Assembly: GCA_029168955.1 (NCBI GenBank)
Contig: JAPDOI010001536.1
Location: 92,501 to 156,500, forward strand
From: Aplectana chamaeleonis
Taxonomy: Eukaryota; Nematoda; Chromadorea; Rhabditida; Cosmocercidae
Direction of reading: 5' to 3'
Length of the DNA: 64,000 bases
The notes beneath the pieces were generated by a model, which was not told the origin of the DNA, made no database searches, and saw nothing but the letters and a program-made list of their open reading frames with translations. Shown here piece after piece: positions 32,286 through 44,930 of the stretch. Both the position numbers and the translations under genes were made by a program. The stretch's first letter is position 1. Each line of letters starts with the position of its first letter.

Positions 32286-32379
32286 GCAGATTCCGGTAGT
32301 ACTTGGATCGCTAATAGGAATTATTGTACTCGTTGTTATTCTGCTTGTGTGTGTCTTGTACGTGAGTTCCCGTGAAAAG
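32286..32379 (+). CDS. Orphan exon encoding a transmembrane helix
   Basis: A 94-base exon between acceptor CTCCTTTCAG and donor AAAAG/GTACGT. After one leading base it encodes 31 residues: QIPVVLGSLIGIIVLV, then VILLVCVLYVSSREK. This is a single membrane-spanning segment of about 22 hydrophobic residues followed by a basic cytoplasmic start, as in a type I membrane protein. It enters after two bases of a codon and ends in phase 0. Neighbouring exons were not found within several hundred bases. The gene family was not recognised. Confidence 0.55.
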
Positions 32380-33704
32380 GTACGTTCCTTTTACTTCTGA
32401 AAGTTCTATATCACACCAGCGTTCCGAATATCCTGACGGCTGTTTGGGGACCTCGCCAAATATTCCGAAATTCCAAAATCCCAAAAATCCGAACACGAAA
32501 ATTTTCTTCACTTCAGTGTAATCAGTAGATTTCGAGGATTTCATTCTGCAGTTGTAATACATTGTAGCACTCCGCTTTCGAACACGTCTCACATCCCCCT
32601 TCCTTCCGTAATCCTATCTACTATCCACGGTTGCGGTATCATTGACAACCAGGCATGCCGCGCCCACTTCATCTCGCGCTTGCTGCGCTCTCCACTCCAC
32701 CTCTTGCGCTAGAGACACAAAGAAAAAGAGGCTACTATTGTGCAATCGACTGGCATCTCTCGGATGATTGAGGTTTCGATGCATATTTTGGCAAACATCA
32801 GCCACGACTGCTCCGTATATGTGGATTCTGGAGCTGTAATCACATTTGCACCTGTAAATGTATTCCCTGTAGATCAATGTATTGAAATTCCCACATTATT
32901 TTTATTTCTGACTGATCGGGTACAAATCTGACGCTCGTTCTCTCATAGCACCATGCGAATTTTTCAACAAAGTTAGTGGACAACTGAATTCTTTGCTAAC
33001 GCTTCTTGTGATAAAAAAGAAAAAGCCAAGAAAATCTATCAAAAAGGGGATCTACCAAGCCAATTTGGTCTGGTGCTGAACGGAACCTTCCAAGAGAAAA
33101 TAGATTAATAGAGAAGCGGAGTGGACGAGTATGCAAAACGTATAAATATTTCTCAAGCACCGATTCCCGTGGCTGAAACTTTCAACTCGTGAAAACAGCC
33201 CGTTTTGCTATGTTTCACAGAAGTACTCTCTGGTTTTGAGAATGACTTCTTTTTCTTCGGTTCCATTAGAAAATTTGTGCACTCAATACTTATTATTGAA
33301 AAGAAAATATGATGTTAGCCAATTCACTCAAAAGATTACATTTCCCTGTTCAGAAAGGAAAACTAGTGAAAGGGCAGTAGCAAATTCAATTACTAACACA
33401 TGTACCTTTTCAACCAAGAAAAGTCCTTCTTCGAAAACCCTAGAGCTCTTTGATGTGAAATACCATAGCGGTTTGTTCCATGGAATTAAAAATTTTAACC
33501 ACAGAAATCGATTCTCCAGAAATGTTAATTCTCTGTAGACTCGCCCAGTCCACTTTCCTAATGTTTCTTTTGGTTGGAGCGTTTCTTCTAGTGCCGAAGC
33601 GCTTGTGCTTGGAAAAACTCATTTTGCTAGAATTGTACACTTTTCTTGGTAATACGTAGTAATACCCACGAGAAATCTCCACGGTTAGCCGATCGGTATC
33701 GGTT
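32380..33704. other. No gene confirmed
   Basis: Presumed intron or intergenic sequence. A 100-codon plus frame (33236-33538) and an 80-codon minus frame (33440-33682) overlap each other and lack domains. Confidence 0.35.
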
Positions 33705-34090
33705 AATTTATAAACAGTAAGTGACCAACTTCTTAACCAGTTCCCCTATCCCACCCCATCAAAAAAGCACGGCTGGCATTGTGTTTTAGCGATTTGATTT
33801 AGAAATCTAATCTACATTTCGCTGTTATTTGTAGTTTCCTGTAGCACTATAATAGTAGTATGATTTTGAGAACGATTTCTACATTTTCATAGTTAAATTC
33901 TTTGAAAAACAACCGCTCCGCATCGACGACTGCGAGTAGCGAGGAAAGAAAGGGTATATCAAAGATTCATTCGATAATTAGTAAGTAACCAACTTGTTTA
34001 CCGATTCCCCTATCCCACCCCATCATAAAGGCACAGCCTACAATGTCTTTCAGCGGATTGATTTAAGAATCGAATGTTCCAGAGATCCTG
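33705..34090 (+). repeat. Local direct duplication (about 90 bp, two copies)
   Basis: The segment with GTAAGTGACCAACTT, ATTCCCCTATCCCACCCCAT and GCGATTTGATTTA occurs at about 33717-33815 and again at about 33979-34075 with roughly 80% identity. Confidence 0.6.
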
Positions 34091-35575
34091 CCCCGTGTGC
34101 TAACTTTGTTGGCGGGAGCACTCAAGATTTAATCATGAAATAGAAAGTTTCTTCCAAATCACATATCTTACAGTCATTGCTTCCCTAGAGACTCCATCGA
34201 AATCCTCCGATTTCTGACAGCTGTATCTTTCACTTCTTTCTGGAATTCGGAGTGCTTCTCCTCTTCGAAACTGGGATAGCTCCCATCCCTGTACTGCACA
34301 CTAAAAAAGCTGTAAATGACCCTCTCCGCGGAGACGCAGAGATAGCCAGTTTGCACTTTGGCCGGCCGAGAGAGTGCCAGGCCAGCTGGCAGCGCCTTTC
34401 TTTTCGTCCTCTGCGCTCATCATACTGACTCGAACACCCCGCGTGCCGAGTTGTCAATGCTCCGGAGACCACTATCCACAGCGTCCTTCCCACGTCTCGC
34501 AAAGTCCTTTTCATTATTCACGGCGTCCTAGGTTCTCAACATACACGGCACAAAGCAGCGTTTTTCGCTTCCCCCGAGGCGTTGCAAGCTTTGCATAGAG
34601 CGCTACTGCCCTAATACCACTCAGCGCACGATCCACATGGAACTACTCGTACTGAAAGCTCTTGCACGTACTTCGTGATGCACTACCTGATGACTCACCG
34701 CTTGGCGCAACCTCCACACGAAGCGCTATTCACTTTCTACGACACACTCCACATGAATGGCTACTGACACTCCATATCACTCCATATGAATTGCTCCATT
34801 TAGCGCACTCGATATGAATCGCTACTGACAACTTACGACGCGGCGTACGCTTAACATAGAATTCTACTTGTTTAATATGCATGAAGGCCACTCAGAGTTC
34901 ACGATGCAAAGTACGTTTAACATGTGCCCGGACCACATTGCACGTGAACCCGACGACGTCGTCTGAAGCCCAACCAGCTTGCTACCCACGACGTCCTGCT
35001 TACGATTTCTAGAGCTCTGCACTGTTTCCACAATTCTCTGCTGTCGTCATCTAGAGCCAGAAGGAGATTGGCAGAGGCTACAATGTCTTCTATACGTCAT
35101 ATCTACTTCTTGCGACATTCTACAAACTCTACAGCAGTTCATGGGATTTATTGCCTACTTTTGATCAAATTATCGGTAGATAAGGCAATATCTATGAAAC
35201 TTGTCCATGAGTTTGGTGACCCAAGGTCGTCAGGTTATGAAGCTATGACAGCGAATGCAATTTATGGTCAGTATCTGTTGTGGCCCAATAGTTAAACTGC
35301 GCAGTATCCCGCCCCGAGCAGCTGGTTTCAAAAAGTTAGAAGCATTTCAAAAGTTTTGCGAAATGGCAAGGGTGCCCATAAGAAATTTTTCGGATTGGTT
35401 TGAGAAATTACCTCAGATTTCGCTAGAAACTTGAATGAAAGGGTAATCTATGATGCTGAAAAGAAATCTAGGGTTCGTTGGTCAAAATTCTGAAGTTTAC
35501 TGTAGGTTACGCAGGTAATATGCCATTTAGGGGGCGAAACCTACCTTAATGGTTCGAAAAAACTGCAATTGAACA
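34091..35575. other. Repeat debris, no gene
   Basis: 34140-34270 resembles the interior of the poly-G MITE at 63.4 kb (GAGACTCCAT, CTGACAGCTGTATC). 34600-34860 holds degenerate copies of a motif around CACTCCATATGAATCGCTACT. No exon was identified. Confidence 0.4.
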
Positions 35576-35579
35576 TTAA

Positions 35580-36065
35580 AGGCATTGTTCACGATGGAAA
35601 TCGTTTTTCTGTTTTTCCGCCTATCTTGAGAACGGCTCCATGCTGATTTTAATGATGTCTCTGTAATCGTACAAGACCTTCTGGAAATGAAGTTATGGTC
35701 CCTCAAAAATTGAGCCAAGGAAACATGGTGGACGAGTTGTCCGAGGCTTGTAACTTCCGTCTTTTGCAGCCGATGTATTCGAGCTGACCTGAGTAAAGAG
35801 AGAAGTTGAGAATGAAGGGAAGAACGGGGCTATTGATCGGAAATCATCGCTCATCTCACAATCTCGAGCATTCATTTGTTCACGTCGGTGGGCGTGGAAA
35901 GTGCATCTGTGTGTGACGAGTTGACGGGTGTCCAGCTTTGGGGCCGTAGGGGACCGTTCCAAGCTCATTTGTCTTAGTTTTTTCAACGTTAGGGTTGCGC
36001 TAGGCCCCGCAGCTGCCGATCTCCACCAAAAAATCGGACATGGTTTTTTATCGTGGACACTGTCT
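35580..36065 (+). mobile_element. TTAA-flanked MITE, family A
   Basis: Left TTAA (35576-35579) then AGGCATTGTTCACGATGG. The right end is ATCGTGGACACTGTCT with a decayed TTAA. It is collinear with 17398-17883 over its full 486 bases. Confidence 0.85.
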
Positions 36066-36084
36066 AAATTCGTGTTGACCACCC

Positions 36085-36600
36085 TGAATAACCCCGGATA
36101 AAATTTTTGAGTCGAATCTGAGACTTTGATCAAACTACCGTATACCCACGGGAATCTACCGTAATCTGTACAAAAATTGGCAAACCAACCTCAGACTCGT
36201 ATTTAGCACATCAATCTACCTCCAGAGAATGATTTCGAGACAATTCCATCGAAGAAATCCGGAAATCTCGAAAGAGGCGTTTTGCCCTCGAAATTTTCCC
36301 CCCCGGTGGGATGTTTCGAGCGAATTAGGCCGTAAACCTTGTAAAATCGACAAACATATCCATCAGATTCGTGATGAACGCCCCGAAATACCCTTTTGGG
36401 AGAACTGTAGGCCAAATCTGGTGCATTTGTTTGAATCGCTTTCGGAACCTCTAATTGATAAAAATAACCGCCCAACCGAAATTTCGTACAAGACCAAACG
36501 CTATCAGTCTGCGCAAAGTTCGGGAAATGGGGCACCCTCCAAACTTTTCTCAGGATGTGGGGGTAGTTTGGGGCGCTTAATAAAATTATGAGGTCGGTTT
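36085..36600 (-). repeat. Dispersed repeat D (three copies in window)
   Basis: Contains CTGAGACTTTGATCAAACTACC and CCCACGG.AATCTACCGTAATC, the inverted form of GATTACGGTGGGTATACGGTAG at 47.6-47.8 and 60.97 kb. Class unknown; no ORF of its own. Confidence 0.65.
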
Positions 36601-36831
36601 CCGGATTTTTCAAAGTGTAATGCGCGTTTTAGAAAGTACAAAAACCACAAAAAACGACCGTTTCGGGCTTATAACTTTTCGGTACCTGCGGCTCGGGACG
36701 GGGTACTGCGCAGTTTTACTACATATGTCCAAGAGATGCTAGCAATACAAATCGTTTCGGCAGATCCGACACACGCTCTGTATACTTTTCTTGTGAGCAC
36801 AGAGAATGCAATTTATGTGATCTTGAATATA

Positions 36832-37780
36832 CAGTGCGTATCATAATTATAGCAACACATTCAAAGCTCTGATATCAAACTCCACGCAAACTTTAATCAA
36901 TCGGCATTATCGCCATTCAACTCCGCGTACCCAGAAACCTTTGTTTATAGAATTTCACAGAAAACGAAACTATCAAGAAATAAAATCTATTTTGTTTAAA
37001 TATCTGTTAAAGTCTTTGTATCACATTTGTAGCAACACTTTCTATTGAAAATGCCCTCTTGCTCATTTCTCAAAACATTTTCCGTTTCGAAAATAATATG
37101 GATGGAGGTGTGTAATATCAACGTATTTCTATCAAACGAATCCCTTAGCTCTGAGGTCGGAGGTGCTCAGATTTCTGCCCTGGACAAGGCTAGTCTAGAT
37201 ATCAGGAGATGAGTGAAGCAAAACCATCGTCACTACCGCTGTTTACGGATTTCTGCATGATCCTGAGTCACATGGTTCAAACGAAGGCACTGGCAGGCTC
37301 AGAAAGCTGTCTACCTCTGAGGAACGTCGAGTAGGATGGCTCGTGCCCAACTCGACCATGTCGGTCAATCAGGTTGGAGCCAAACTTTTTACGTCGGTGT
37401 TCAGAATGACCATATGGAGAGCGATCAACCGCAACACAATTATAGAGAATTGTCGTTTGCGCTCAGTACCGCACCTCAAAGCAGACCGCACGACTTTAGC
37501 GCGCTGAGAGGAACATGGCGACTCACTGGTGTAAGGTGAGCAGAACTTGTTCTCAGGCTTCATATGAGTAAACATTGTGTCCAGGGGGTCTTCTAGGACA
37601 AGAAGAAGCTTAAGTTGGATGGCATTGACGGGTACGCACACTACTGGCGAGATCTTTGCAAGAAGCCGCGGTAAATTGCCAAGCGGATTCTTAGTGAAGG
37701 CAGTCTCACGGTATGGTGTGGCTTCGATGGTGACGGTGTGATTCAGATAGCCTTGCACTTCTCTAAGAAAAATTATGGGA
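36832..37780 (+). pseudogene. Tc3-like (Tc1/mariner) transposase pseudogene
   Basis: After TA (36830-36831) the sequence CAGTGCGTATCATAATTATAG is a Tc1/mariner-type terminal end. The coding trace runs from about 37050. Its clearest part is at 37598-37740: DKKKLKLDGIDGYAHYW, RDLCKKPR, an in-frame stop, then GSLTVWCGF. It resembles the region around the second catalytic Asp of Tc3 transposases (family SDEKKF, GxDGxxxYW). Several stops and frame changes are present. The C-terminal third was not found, and homology stops where the MITE at 37787 begins. Confidence 0.7.
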
Positions 37781-37786
37781 GTACCA

Positions 37787-38108
37787 GGGGTCGTATTCGT
37801 CATCAACCCGCCGGGGAGTCGAAGGGTAGATGAAGCGAAATTTCAGTACAAAGTGCGCGCTCCACGGCCACCTCTCGCTTCCCTTGGCTTCTCTCGCGAA
37901 CGCCGGAATTTTTCGAATAGCATAGCTGAAGAATGGCCGCTTCGCGATGGAATATTTATCTTTTCGCAGTGATATCGATACGTAACACAGTTTGCATTTC
38001 CATTTAACATGGTGTAAGATGGGTTGATCTGCTCCTCAACCGCGCTCGGTATCATCCCTTCCGCTTCCCTTCGACTACCCTCGGCGGGTTGTTGGTGAAT
38101 ACGACCCC
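37787..38108. mobile_element. TIR MITE ending the Tc3-like pseudogene
   Basis: The left end GGGGTCGTATTCGTCATC, then AACCCGCCGGGGAGTCGAAG, is matched inverted by CTTCGACTACCC, GGCGGGTT, GGTGAATACGACCCC. It is 322 bases, with no ORF. Confidence 0.75.
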
Positions 38109-38489
38109 AGGAGGTGTTGTGAACAGGACCCCCTACCGTTCCTTGCTCGGTTCCAGCAAATTGAACTCACCTTTCAGTAAGACGATCGTGCTCACCTAAC
38201 GTTGAATCTGTTTTAGGAACAATAATAAAAGTCTTCATATGCTGTGTGACCACTGTGACCCTGAGCTGCCAATGTTGTTGTGCAATGCCTCTCGTAATCG
38301 CTACGTTAAACGAATCTGTCAAACCCGCGTCTGCTACGATGTATTCAGGAGTGCGCCAATCATTATCGTTAGTGACAGTTCTTCAGTGACTAATAAACTA
38401 TTACTTCACTTGTCTCCAGCAGCTCGGCCGTCTTAAACAGAAAATGTTTGAGGAATCCTACTCCGCCATGTTTATAGTGCGGCTAGGAC

Positions 38490-38974
38490 GTACAATACCG
38501 CCGCTATCCAAGGGAAAAATGGGCAAAGTGGGCAACTAAAGCGTCTTCGATCACAACTAGCCTCAATGTGTTTCGTTTTCAATTTCGCAAGGACCAAAAT
38601 GTCCACCGTGCCACAATCTATCTAGCTAGATGAGATAAAATCGGAGAATTTCTATGAAAACGTTTTTTTAAGATGCAGTTGGTTATTAATTCAATAATGT
38701 TATCACGAGATAACGAGCCCATTCGATCAAAAACAACCGTACGCGATCTCTAGCATGTTAAAATGAAAATGTATTTCGCGTTAAAAAATCAAGTTGCTCC
38801 CGAATTTCGCAAAGTATTTTTGCATGACTGACGAAATCACGATATGCTGTACATTTGTGCGTGTTCGAAATTGAGAACGGAGCACTTTGAGGCGAGTTGT
38901 GGCCGAAAGACGCTTTAGTTGCCCACTTTGCCCATTTCGCCAATTTTCCCCCTTGGATAGCGGCGGTATTGTAC
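38490..38974. mobile_element. TIR MITE with about 90-bp arms
   Basis: The left arm (GTACAATACCGCCGCTATCC, ATGGGCAAAGTGGGCAACTA, AAGCGTCTT) is inverted at about 38885-38974 (GGATAGCGGCGGTATTGTAC at the end). The interior is unremarkable. Confidence 0.85.
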
Positions 38975-40039
38975 GACTCACTGGAACACCCCGAGAGAAA
39001 TGCAATCATTGCCTGGGGCAACTTAGACGTGTAAGTGCTTAACCGACTTTTGAACTCCATGCTTGAGTGAGTTTTTGAAATTATTTATAAACAAGGCGGG
39101 CTGATAGACTACTTAAAAGCAATTTAGTATCCCCGAAGTAGGAGACTGGCGAATGAATACTGAACGTATTGCCATAATTATGACACAACGACTTTAAAAG
39201 TTATATACAAAATAGACTTCCAGATGGCTTTTTATGAAATTTCGTAAACAAAGGTTTTTGGGTGCGCGGAGTTGAATGGTGGCAGTGCCGGCTGATGAAA
39301 GTTTGCGTGGACATTGATACGAGAGTTTTTCTGTCGAATGGAGAAAAGCAGTCCAAAGTCGTTCCAGAAAGTGGTTGCCATAGATGTAAAAGAGAAGTCT
39401 GCAGATCCAGCAAAGCAATCAAAATCCTCCAGCAGCTCAGCGCCTCGCCTGGAATGAACTATCATAAATCTGTGTGTCAGATTGTCTGATTCTATTGGGC
39501 AGGAAACCTCCAGTTACTTCAACTTTGAATGCTGTTTCTATGTGACGACAGTCTAATAAACAACTGAATAATTATTCACAGTAATGCTACACATTATCTA
39601 TGAAATTGAACCATAGTCCTGTCAAGAAGTTCGAGTGGAAATACTCGTGAGATTTTCAAAGGACGTCAATGAGGCGCGGGTATAACATAGATCACACCCA
39701 TCGACGAACAAAAGCAACAGCTATTGTTGTTCTCTAGGGACTAGTGCATATTTGCGTGGGGGTCGCGGTGTAGGAACTGGTACAACCCGTCGCGCCCAGA
39801 GCAGTGATCGATCGCGCTTAGCCCTGACACTCGTCGCGCGCGGCCAATCTAGTGGGAGCTGCTATACGCGACGGTGTCGTGCCTGGGTCGCGGCCAATCT
39901 ACACTTTTCCACAATTCCTGTTTAGCGTCATCTGTATGGTGTGTCGTGTCGTCGTACACTGCACTACGACACCGCGACGTAAACGCCAGACATCCGTCCT
40001 TGAAGGAAATAATACGTTTATTTCAAAAATTTTTGGTTG
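38975..40039. other. No gene confirmed
   Basis: Overlapping frames on both strands at 39194-39489 without domains. The segment ATTGCCATAATTATGACACAAC near 39167 resembles the Tc3-like terminal end and may be its distant remnant. Confidence 0.35.
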
Positions 40040-40043
40040 TTAA

Positions 40044-40488
40044 AGGCAGCGTTCATGATGTTCATCCTCGTTGACTTTCCACAGTGAAATGAGAGGCGAG
40101 AAGGATCCTAGGTTCCCAGTGTTAAAAGAACGGTAGAAAACGAGCCAGGAGCGGCAAATTAACGGCTGCAAACAAGCGTTTTGGTGCCCCAGACACGCCT
40201 GGTGCCCCAGATCCACCCCCTCGGAATGAACAAATGAAGACTCAGACTACAGGAATGATCAAGTGAAAGTGCTGATAAGTGAACTGTATCGCTTCATTGC
40301 ACTGATAGGTATCATCCTTCTAGCGGTCAATTCCTCCACGCTCAAAAATCAACGTAAATAAGGGAGAGCCTATTTTGGCTTAAAAAGGCGTCTTTCGTGT
40401 CCTTTTGAGCATGCCTTGCTATATAGGGCACCAGACCTTTCGTAAATCGTGGAGATATCGGAAGTCAAATTTATCGTGAACACTGCCT
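40044..40488 (+). mobile_element. TTAA-flanked MITE
   Basis: TTAA at 40040-40043 and 40489-40492. The ends are AGGCAGCGTTCATGATG and TTATCGTGAACACTGCCT. At 445 bases it has an interior distinct from families A to C. It lies directly upstream of the RTE element. Confidence 0.85.
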
Positions 40489-40713
40489 TTAAACAGCCTC
40501 GAATTCGTTTGGAATGTGTGCTAATCGACAGTTCGCGTAGATTATATAACGACGATCGGCCACTCGCGGGTTTTCAATTTCCCAAATACTATCATGAAAC
40601 GGATTCCTTCATTATTTCTATCATTTCACATTTTCTTTTCTCATGACTTTTTTGGGCGATGCACTACTCCTTGTCCGAATTATGTTCGCAATAATAATCA
40701 TAGAGAGAGAGTC

Positions 40714-43700
40714 ATGGAGTCTTTGGCCACAAGCCACAATTTCGCCACCATGAACTGTCGATCGCTGTCGAGTGATATCCAAAAAACTGCGCTATCCAGA
40801 CTTCTGAGCTATTTCCATGCACCGTTTGCTGCTTTGCAGGAAACCCGCCTCAAGGATAGACCCGTCATCAGCGTCGGAGAGTACACCATCTACTGCGGTA
40901 ACGCTGACGATAGGAGAGTGGGAGGCTGTGCAATAGCTGTAAGGAAGGATTTCAATGGTATGGTCAAGGAGTTCGGCTCAACGTCGTGTCGGAATGCATT
41001 CGTACGACTGCGGGATCACAGAGGATTCAATCTGTGGATAGTGAGTGCTCATGCGCCCACTGAAACCGCCGAAGACAATTCGAAGGATGCGTTTTATGAG
41101 GAACTCAATACGTTGCTGGCCAGGATACCTTGTCAACATGCTGTTGTCGTGGGGATTGACGCAAATGCGAAGATGGGACTTGATCAGGAATCCGAAGTAC
41201 TCGGTAAATGGTTCTACCCAGTGGAGCAAACATCGGACAATGGCTACCGCCTTGTCGACTTTTGTGAACGCAGTGGTCTGATTATTGCATCGACATTCAA
41301 GAGGAATCATCGCCGCCATCAGCTTACGTGGCAGGGACCAACCCGGCTATCTCCAGAAGAGCAGCGGAAGCGAAAGATGACAACTTTGAAACTACAGCTT
41401 GACTATGTCCTGACGAGGAATATTCCAGTATCGCACATTCGAAGATCTAGAGCTGTGTGGGATGTCGCATTCGATTCGGATCACCGTCCTGTTCTGTTGA
41501 ACTTCACTGCGAGGATTCATAAGAGGAAGCGAGGGGCTCAGCCTCTTCAGAGGATTGACATGACAAGTCTCAGAGATGAAGAGTGCAGAAGGAATTTCCG
41601 ACAACGCGTTTCTATTCACATCGGAGTACGGACTAAGAAGAAACTTTGCGACGCGGACTCTTTTGTCAAGTGCATCCAGGACGCTTCGAAAGAGGCACTC
41701 CCGGTTGTACAGCCTAAGAAGAAGTTCGCCTACGTCTCAGAAGAAACAACATCTACCTACAACAGAGTATGTGCTCTCCGAATTGCAGGAAACTTCGTGG
41801 AGGAGAAGCGTCTGAGGAGGAAGTTGCGTCGGCAGCTTCAAAGTGACCGCGAACGAGAGTGGACGTGTAGAGCTAAGGAGTTCGAGAAGGCTTGGGAGGA
41901 GAAGAATCCGAAGAAAGCCTACACGTTGCTGCGACAGTATAGCGGGAAGATGAAGAGATGTTCTCCTGTCTTGAACACTACCAATGGAGTTGCAGTTGGT
42001 GATGCGACGCTGCCAATATGGAAGGATTACTTCAGTTCACTACTGAATCGTCCAGCGCCATCAGTACCTGAGCTCCCGCATGTTCAGAGAGCACATTACG
42101 ATGTCAGTGAGGAACCGCCGACTGAGTCTGAAGTTTTGGATTGTGTCCGGAAAATGAAGAATGGAAAGGCAGGTGGAGATGACAACATCACTGCTGAAAT
42201 GCTGAAAGCTCTTCCTCCGTCTGGGATTCGTGAAATGACCAACACCATCCGTGCCATATGGATGAGCGAAAGGATACCCGATTCGTGGAGACATGCGATC
42301 ATCGTACCTCTTCACAAGAAGCTATCCGTCACGGATCCTAAGAACTACAGAGGAATCTCTCTACTTCGTGTCATGTACAAGGTTTTAGAACGTATCATTC
42401 TCGAGCGACTTATCAAACATTGTGAAGGAACGACCAGAGATGAGCAAGCCGGTTTTCGACCTGGAAGATCGACCATCGACCAAGTGTTCGTCGTGAGAAG
42501 AGTAATTGAATCGTGGCAGCGGTTTTCGAAGCCATTACAGCTTGCTTTTTGGACTTTGAAGCCGCGTTCGACTCTCCTCATCGTGATCGATTGCTCAATG
42601 CTCTGCGAGCAGATGGAGTCCCGGAAAAGTATGTTCGGTTAATCGAGGACATGAACAAAGGAACAACAGCAGCAGTTCGTACTTCTGTCGGATTTACGTC
42701 AGCTTTCGAGGTGAAAACAGGAGTAAGGCAAGGAGCCGTTGCAGGACCTTTTCTTTTCAACTTCGCCGTTGATGACATCATGCGTAGAGTTGCAGAACAG
42801 TTTCCTGCGGATGTGATCCTAACACCATCAGGACGCTCCCTTGTCGACCTGGAGTACGCCGACGACATTGTGTTATTCGCTGAAAACAACGCAAAACTGC
42901 AAAGGATTGTGAACCTCGTTTCGAAGTATGCCGCAGCCTATGGACTTCGTCTTCGTCCCGACAAATGCAAGCAGATGTGGGTCTCTATGAGGCCTTCAAC
43001 TGGAGTTTGTGTGGACGGACAACGTATCGAACTGGTGGACGATTTCTGTTATTTGGGCTGTTTGCTGAAGAACGATGGTAGTTATGCAGCGGATATTCGA
43101 CAACGATGTGCGAAAGCTACGTCTGCATTCAATTCTCTAACCAAGTGTTTGTGGTCTACCACCATCGCGAAGGAAGTCAAGTTGCGCGTCTACCTATCCG
43201 CTATTCGCCCTATCATGATGTACGGATCGGAGACGTGGGCAGCACCGAAAACGCAGATGGAAAGGTTGGATTGCACGGAGAGGAAGCTTTTAGGCGTTTG
43301 CTTGGATATTTCTGGCCGCGTGTATGCCATAACGAAGACCTTTACAACGAAATCGACGCAGTACATCAACGCTTGACACGAGGGAGGTGCCAGCATCTCC
43401 TAACGCCATCTCAAGCAGCAATGGAAAGTCGACTTCGACTGCTCGGGCATATACTAAGAAGAACGCCGGATCGGCTCGTACAACACGCTTTAAAAATGCT
43501 TCCAAATCCTGTCTGGAAACGGCCACCTGGGCGTAGGCGAAAGTTCTGGACGGATGTGGTTAAAGAGGATTTAAAGTCACTCGGCATCGAAAGACAGTTC
43601 AGGCGCGATGTTTCGTTTCGCAGGAAATGGAATAGTGACAGCTGGATGGAATGTGTTCAAATTGTGGCTGAAGACCGTGAAAAATGGACACGGCTGACTA

Positions 43701-43735
43701 CTAGGACGGCACACCTCGGTGAAGATGCGGAATGA
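40714..43735 (+). CDS. RTE-type LINE polyprotein (endonuclease-RT), two frameshifts
   Basis: The likely start is MESLATSHNF at 40714; the same frame is open from 40594. The N-terminal endonuclease has FATMNCRSL, ALQETRL (about 40831), VSAHAPT, GIDANAK (about 41151), LDYVLT and DSDHRPV (about 41473), so all its catalytic signature residues are visible. The RT domain starts near 42150 (NGKAGGDDNITAEML) and includes KNYRGISLL, DEQAGFRPGRSTIDQ, FLDFEAAFD, VKTGVRQGAVAGPFLFN and the YADD box (42854-42865). A C-terminal part with ESRLRLLGHILRR and WKRPPGRRR ends at 43735. Two single-base losses, near 42545 (in a T run) and near 43293, split the frame into three. The length of about 1000 codons is normal for RTE. 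It was probably active recently but this copy is not intact, unless these are assembly errors. Confidence 0.9.
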
Positions 43736-44414
43736 CCGCGTCAGGCGAAAGCCAACCGATTAAGTCAAGTAAGTCAAGAGAGAGACACTCTATTTTGAGA
43801 ACAAATATCACGGAAAATGTAATCGAATTTCACAAGAAACTGGCGCTATTCCACATTTCGAAATTCACTTGAAATTTTTTCGCTCGGGGCTCCTGCCAGG
43901 GTTGATTTGGGCGGTCAACTCGAATTTCGGATTTGTTGAGCGATTTTCAAAAGGTTTTGATAGGTTACGCCAATACGTATGACTTAGTCGATGGGTAAAT
44001 GTTCTAGATTTGGGTAGGTGCAACCTTGCCTAAAATGGGTCTTTTTGGGTGTTGATCACTATGCAATTCACCATCGGCTTAAGAGTTGTTATATGATTTG
44101 CGCTATTTGCTGTGTATAAAACGTCAATCAGCCACCTTACATATTTTGAAGTATCGAAAGAAGTATCTTGTCAATGATCGATGCCTTAAAAGTCTCCAAA
44201 GGTGAAGTTTAAGTAAAATCTGAAACTGAGCAAGACCACCTCATATATAGAGTAATCAGCCGTGTTTAGCACCCTTAAACGAGCCAGTATTGGCTTATAG
44301 AAGATTAGACAATATTTTCGAAAGGAGATCAGCTAAGTACCCCAAAGATCCCATCACTACCCCTGAGTCACTACAAATGAATTGGCTGAAGGATTGAGAA
44401 AATATTTTTTTCTG
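43736..44414 (+). other. RTE 3' end, then unannotated sequence
   Basis: After the stop, AAGTCAAGTAAGTCAAG followed by AGAGAGAGAC (43764-43793) is the short simple repeat expected at an RTE 3' end. From about 43800 onward nothing was recognised. Confidence 0.5.
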
Positions 44415-44930
44415 AACTGGAAACACTAGTCGACGTAGAATTCTATGGGGAATCCGTAAGCAACCTTCACCAAAGGTCCACCTCCAAGCACAAGAAAGTT
44501 ATGGACGAAAAACCGATAATTTCAGGCGGAAAAAATGCCTTTTTTAAACTGAAATCGACTGGTAGAAGGGGAACGTATTTTTTAAAACTGAAAACGTTAT
44601 TCGATGCAGAATTTCATGGGGATTCCGGAAACAACCTTTACCAAAAATCCTTCTTTTAGGGTAAAAATGTTATGGACAAAAAACTGATTGGTTTTGGTGA
44701 AAGAAACGTTACTTCATAAATTGAAATCGGCTACGAGACTGGAAGCGTATTTTACTCAACATGAAAACATTATTCGACGCAAAATACCATGGAGACTTTG
44801 GAAACAGCTCCGTTCAAAGATTCGTCTTTAAAGGGCAAAAGGGCAAACGTTTTATGAGCAAAGAACGGGCAGTTTCTCAAAAATCGCTTGGGAAAAACTT
44901 CCGAAAAATTCTGCCTCCAAGACAGCTCAA
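44415..44930 (+). repeat. About 172-bp degenerate tandem repeat, three units
   Basis: Unit starts near 44415, 44586 and 44757, each with ATTCGACGCA or similar, then AT.CATGGGGATTCCGGAAACA, then an AAAGTTATGGACAAAAA part. Reverse-complement relatives lie at 15170-15515. Confidence 0.65.

Noticed and set aside
36203..36613. 136-codon minus frame and 120-codon plus frame
   Set aside because: Both fall in the dispersed repeat D and show no domain or splice support.
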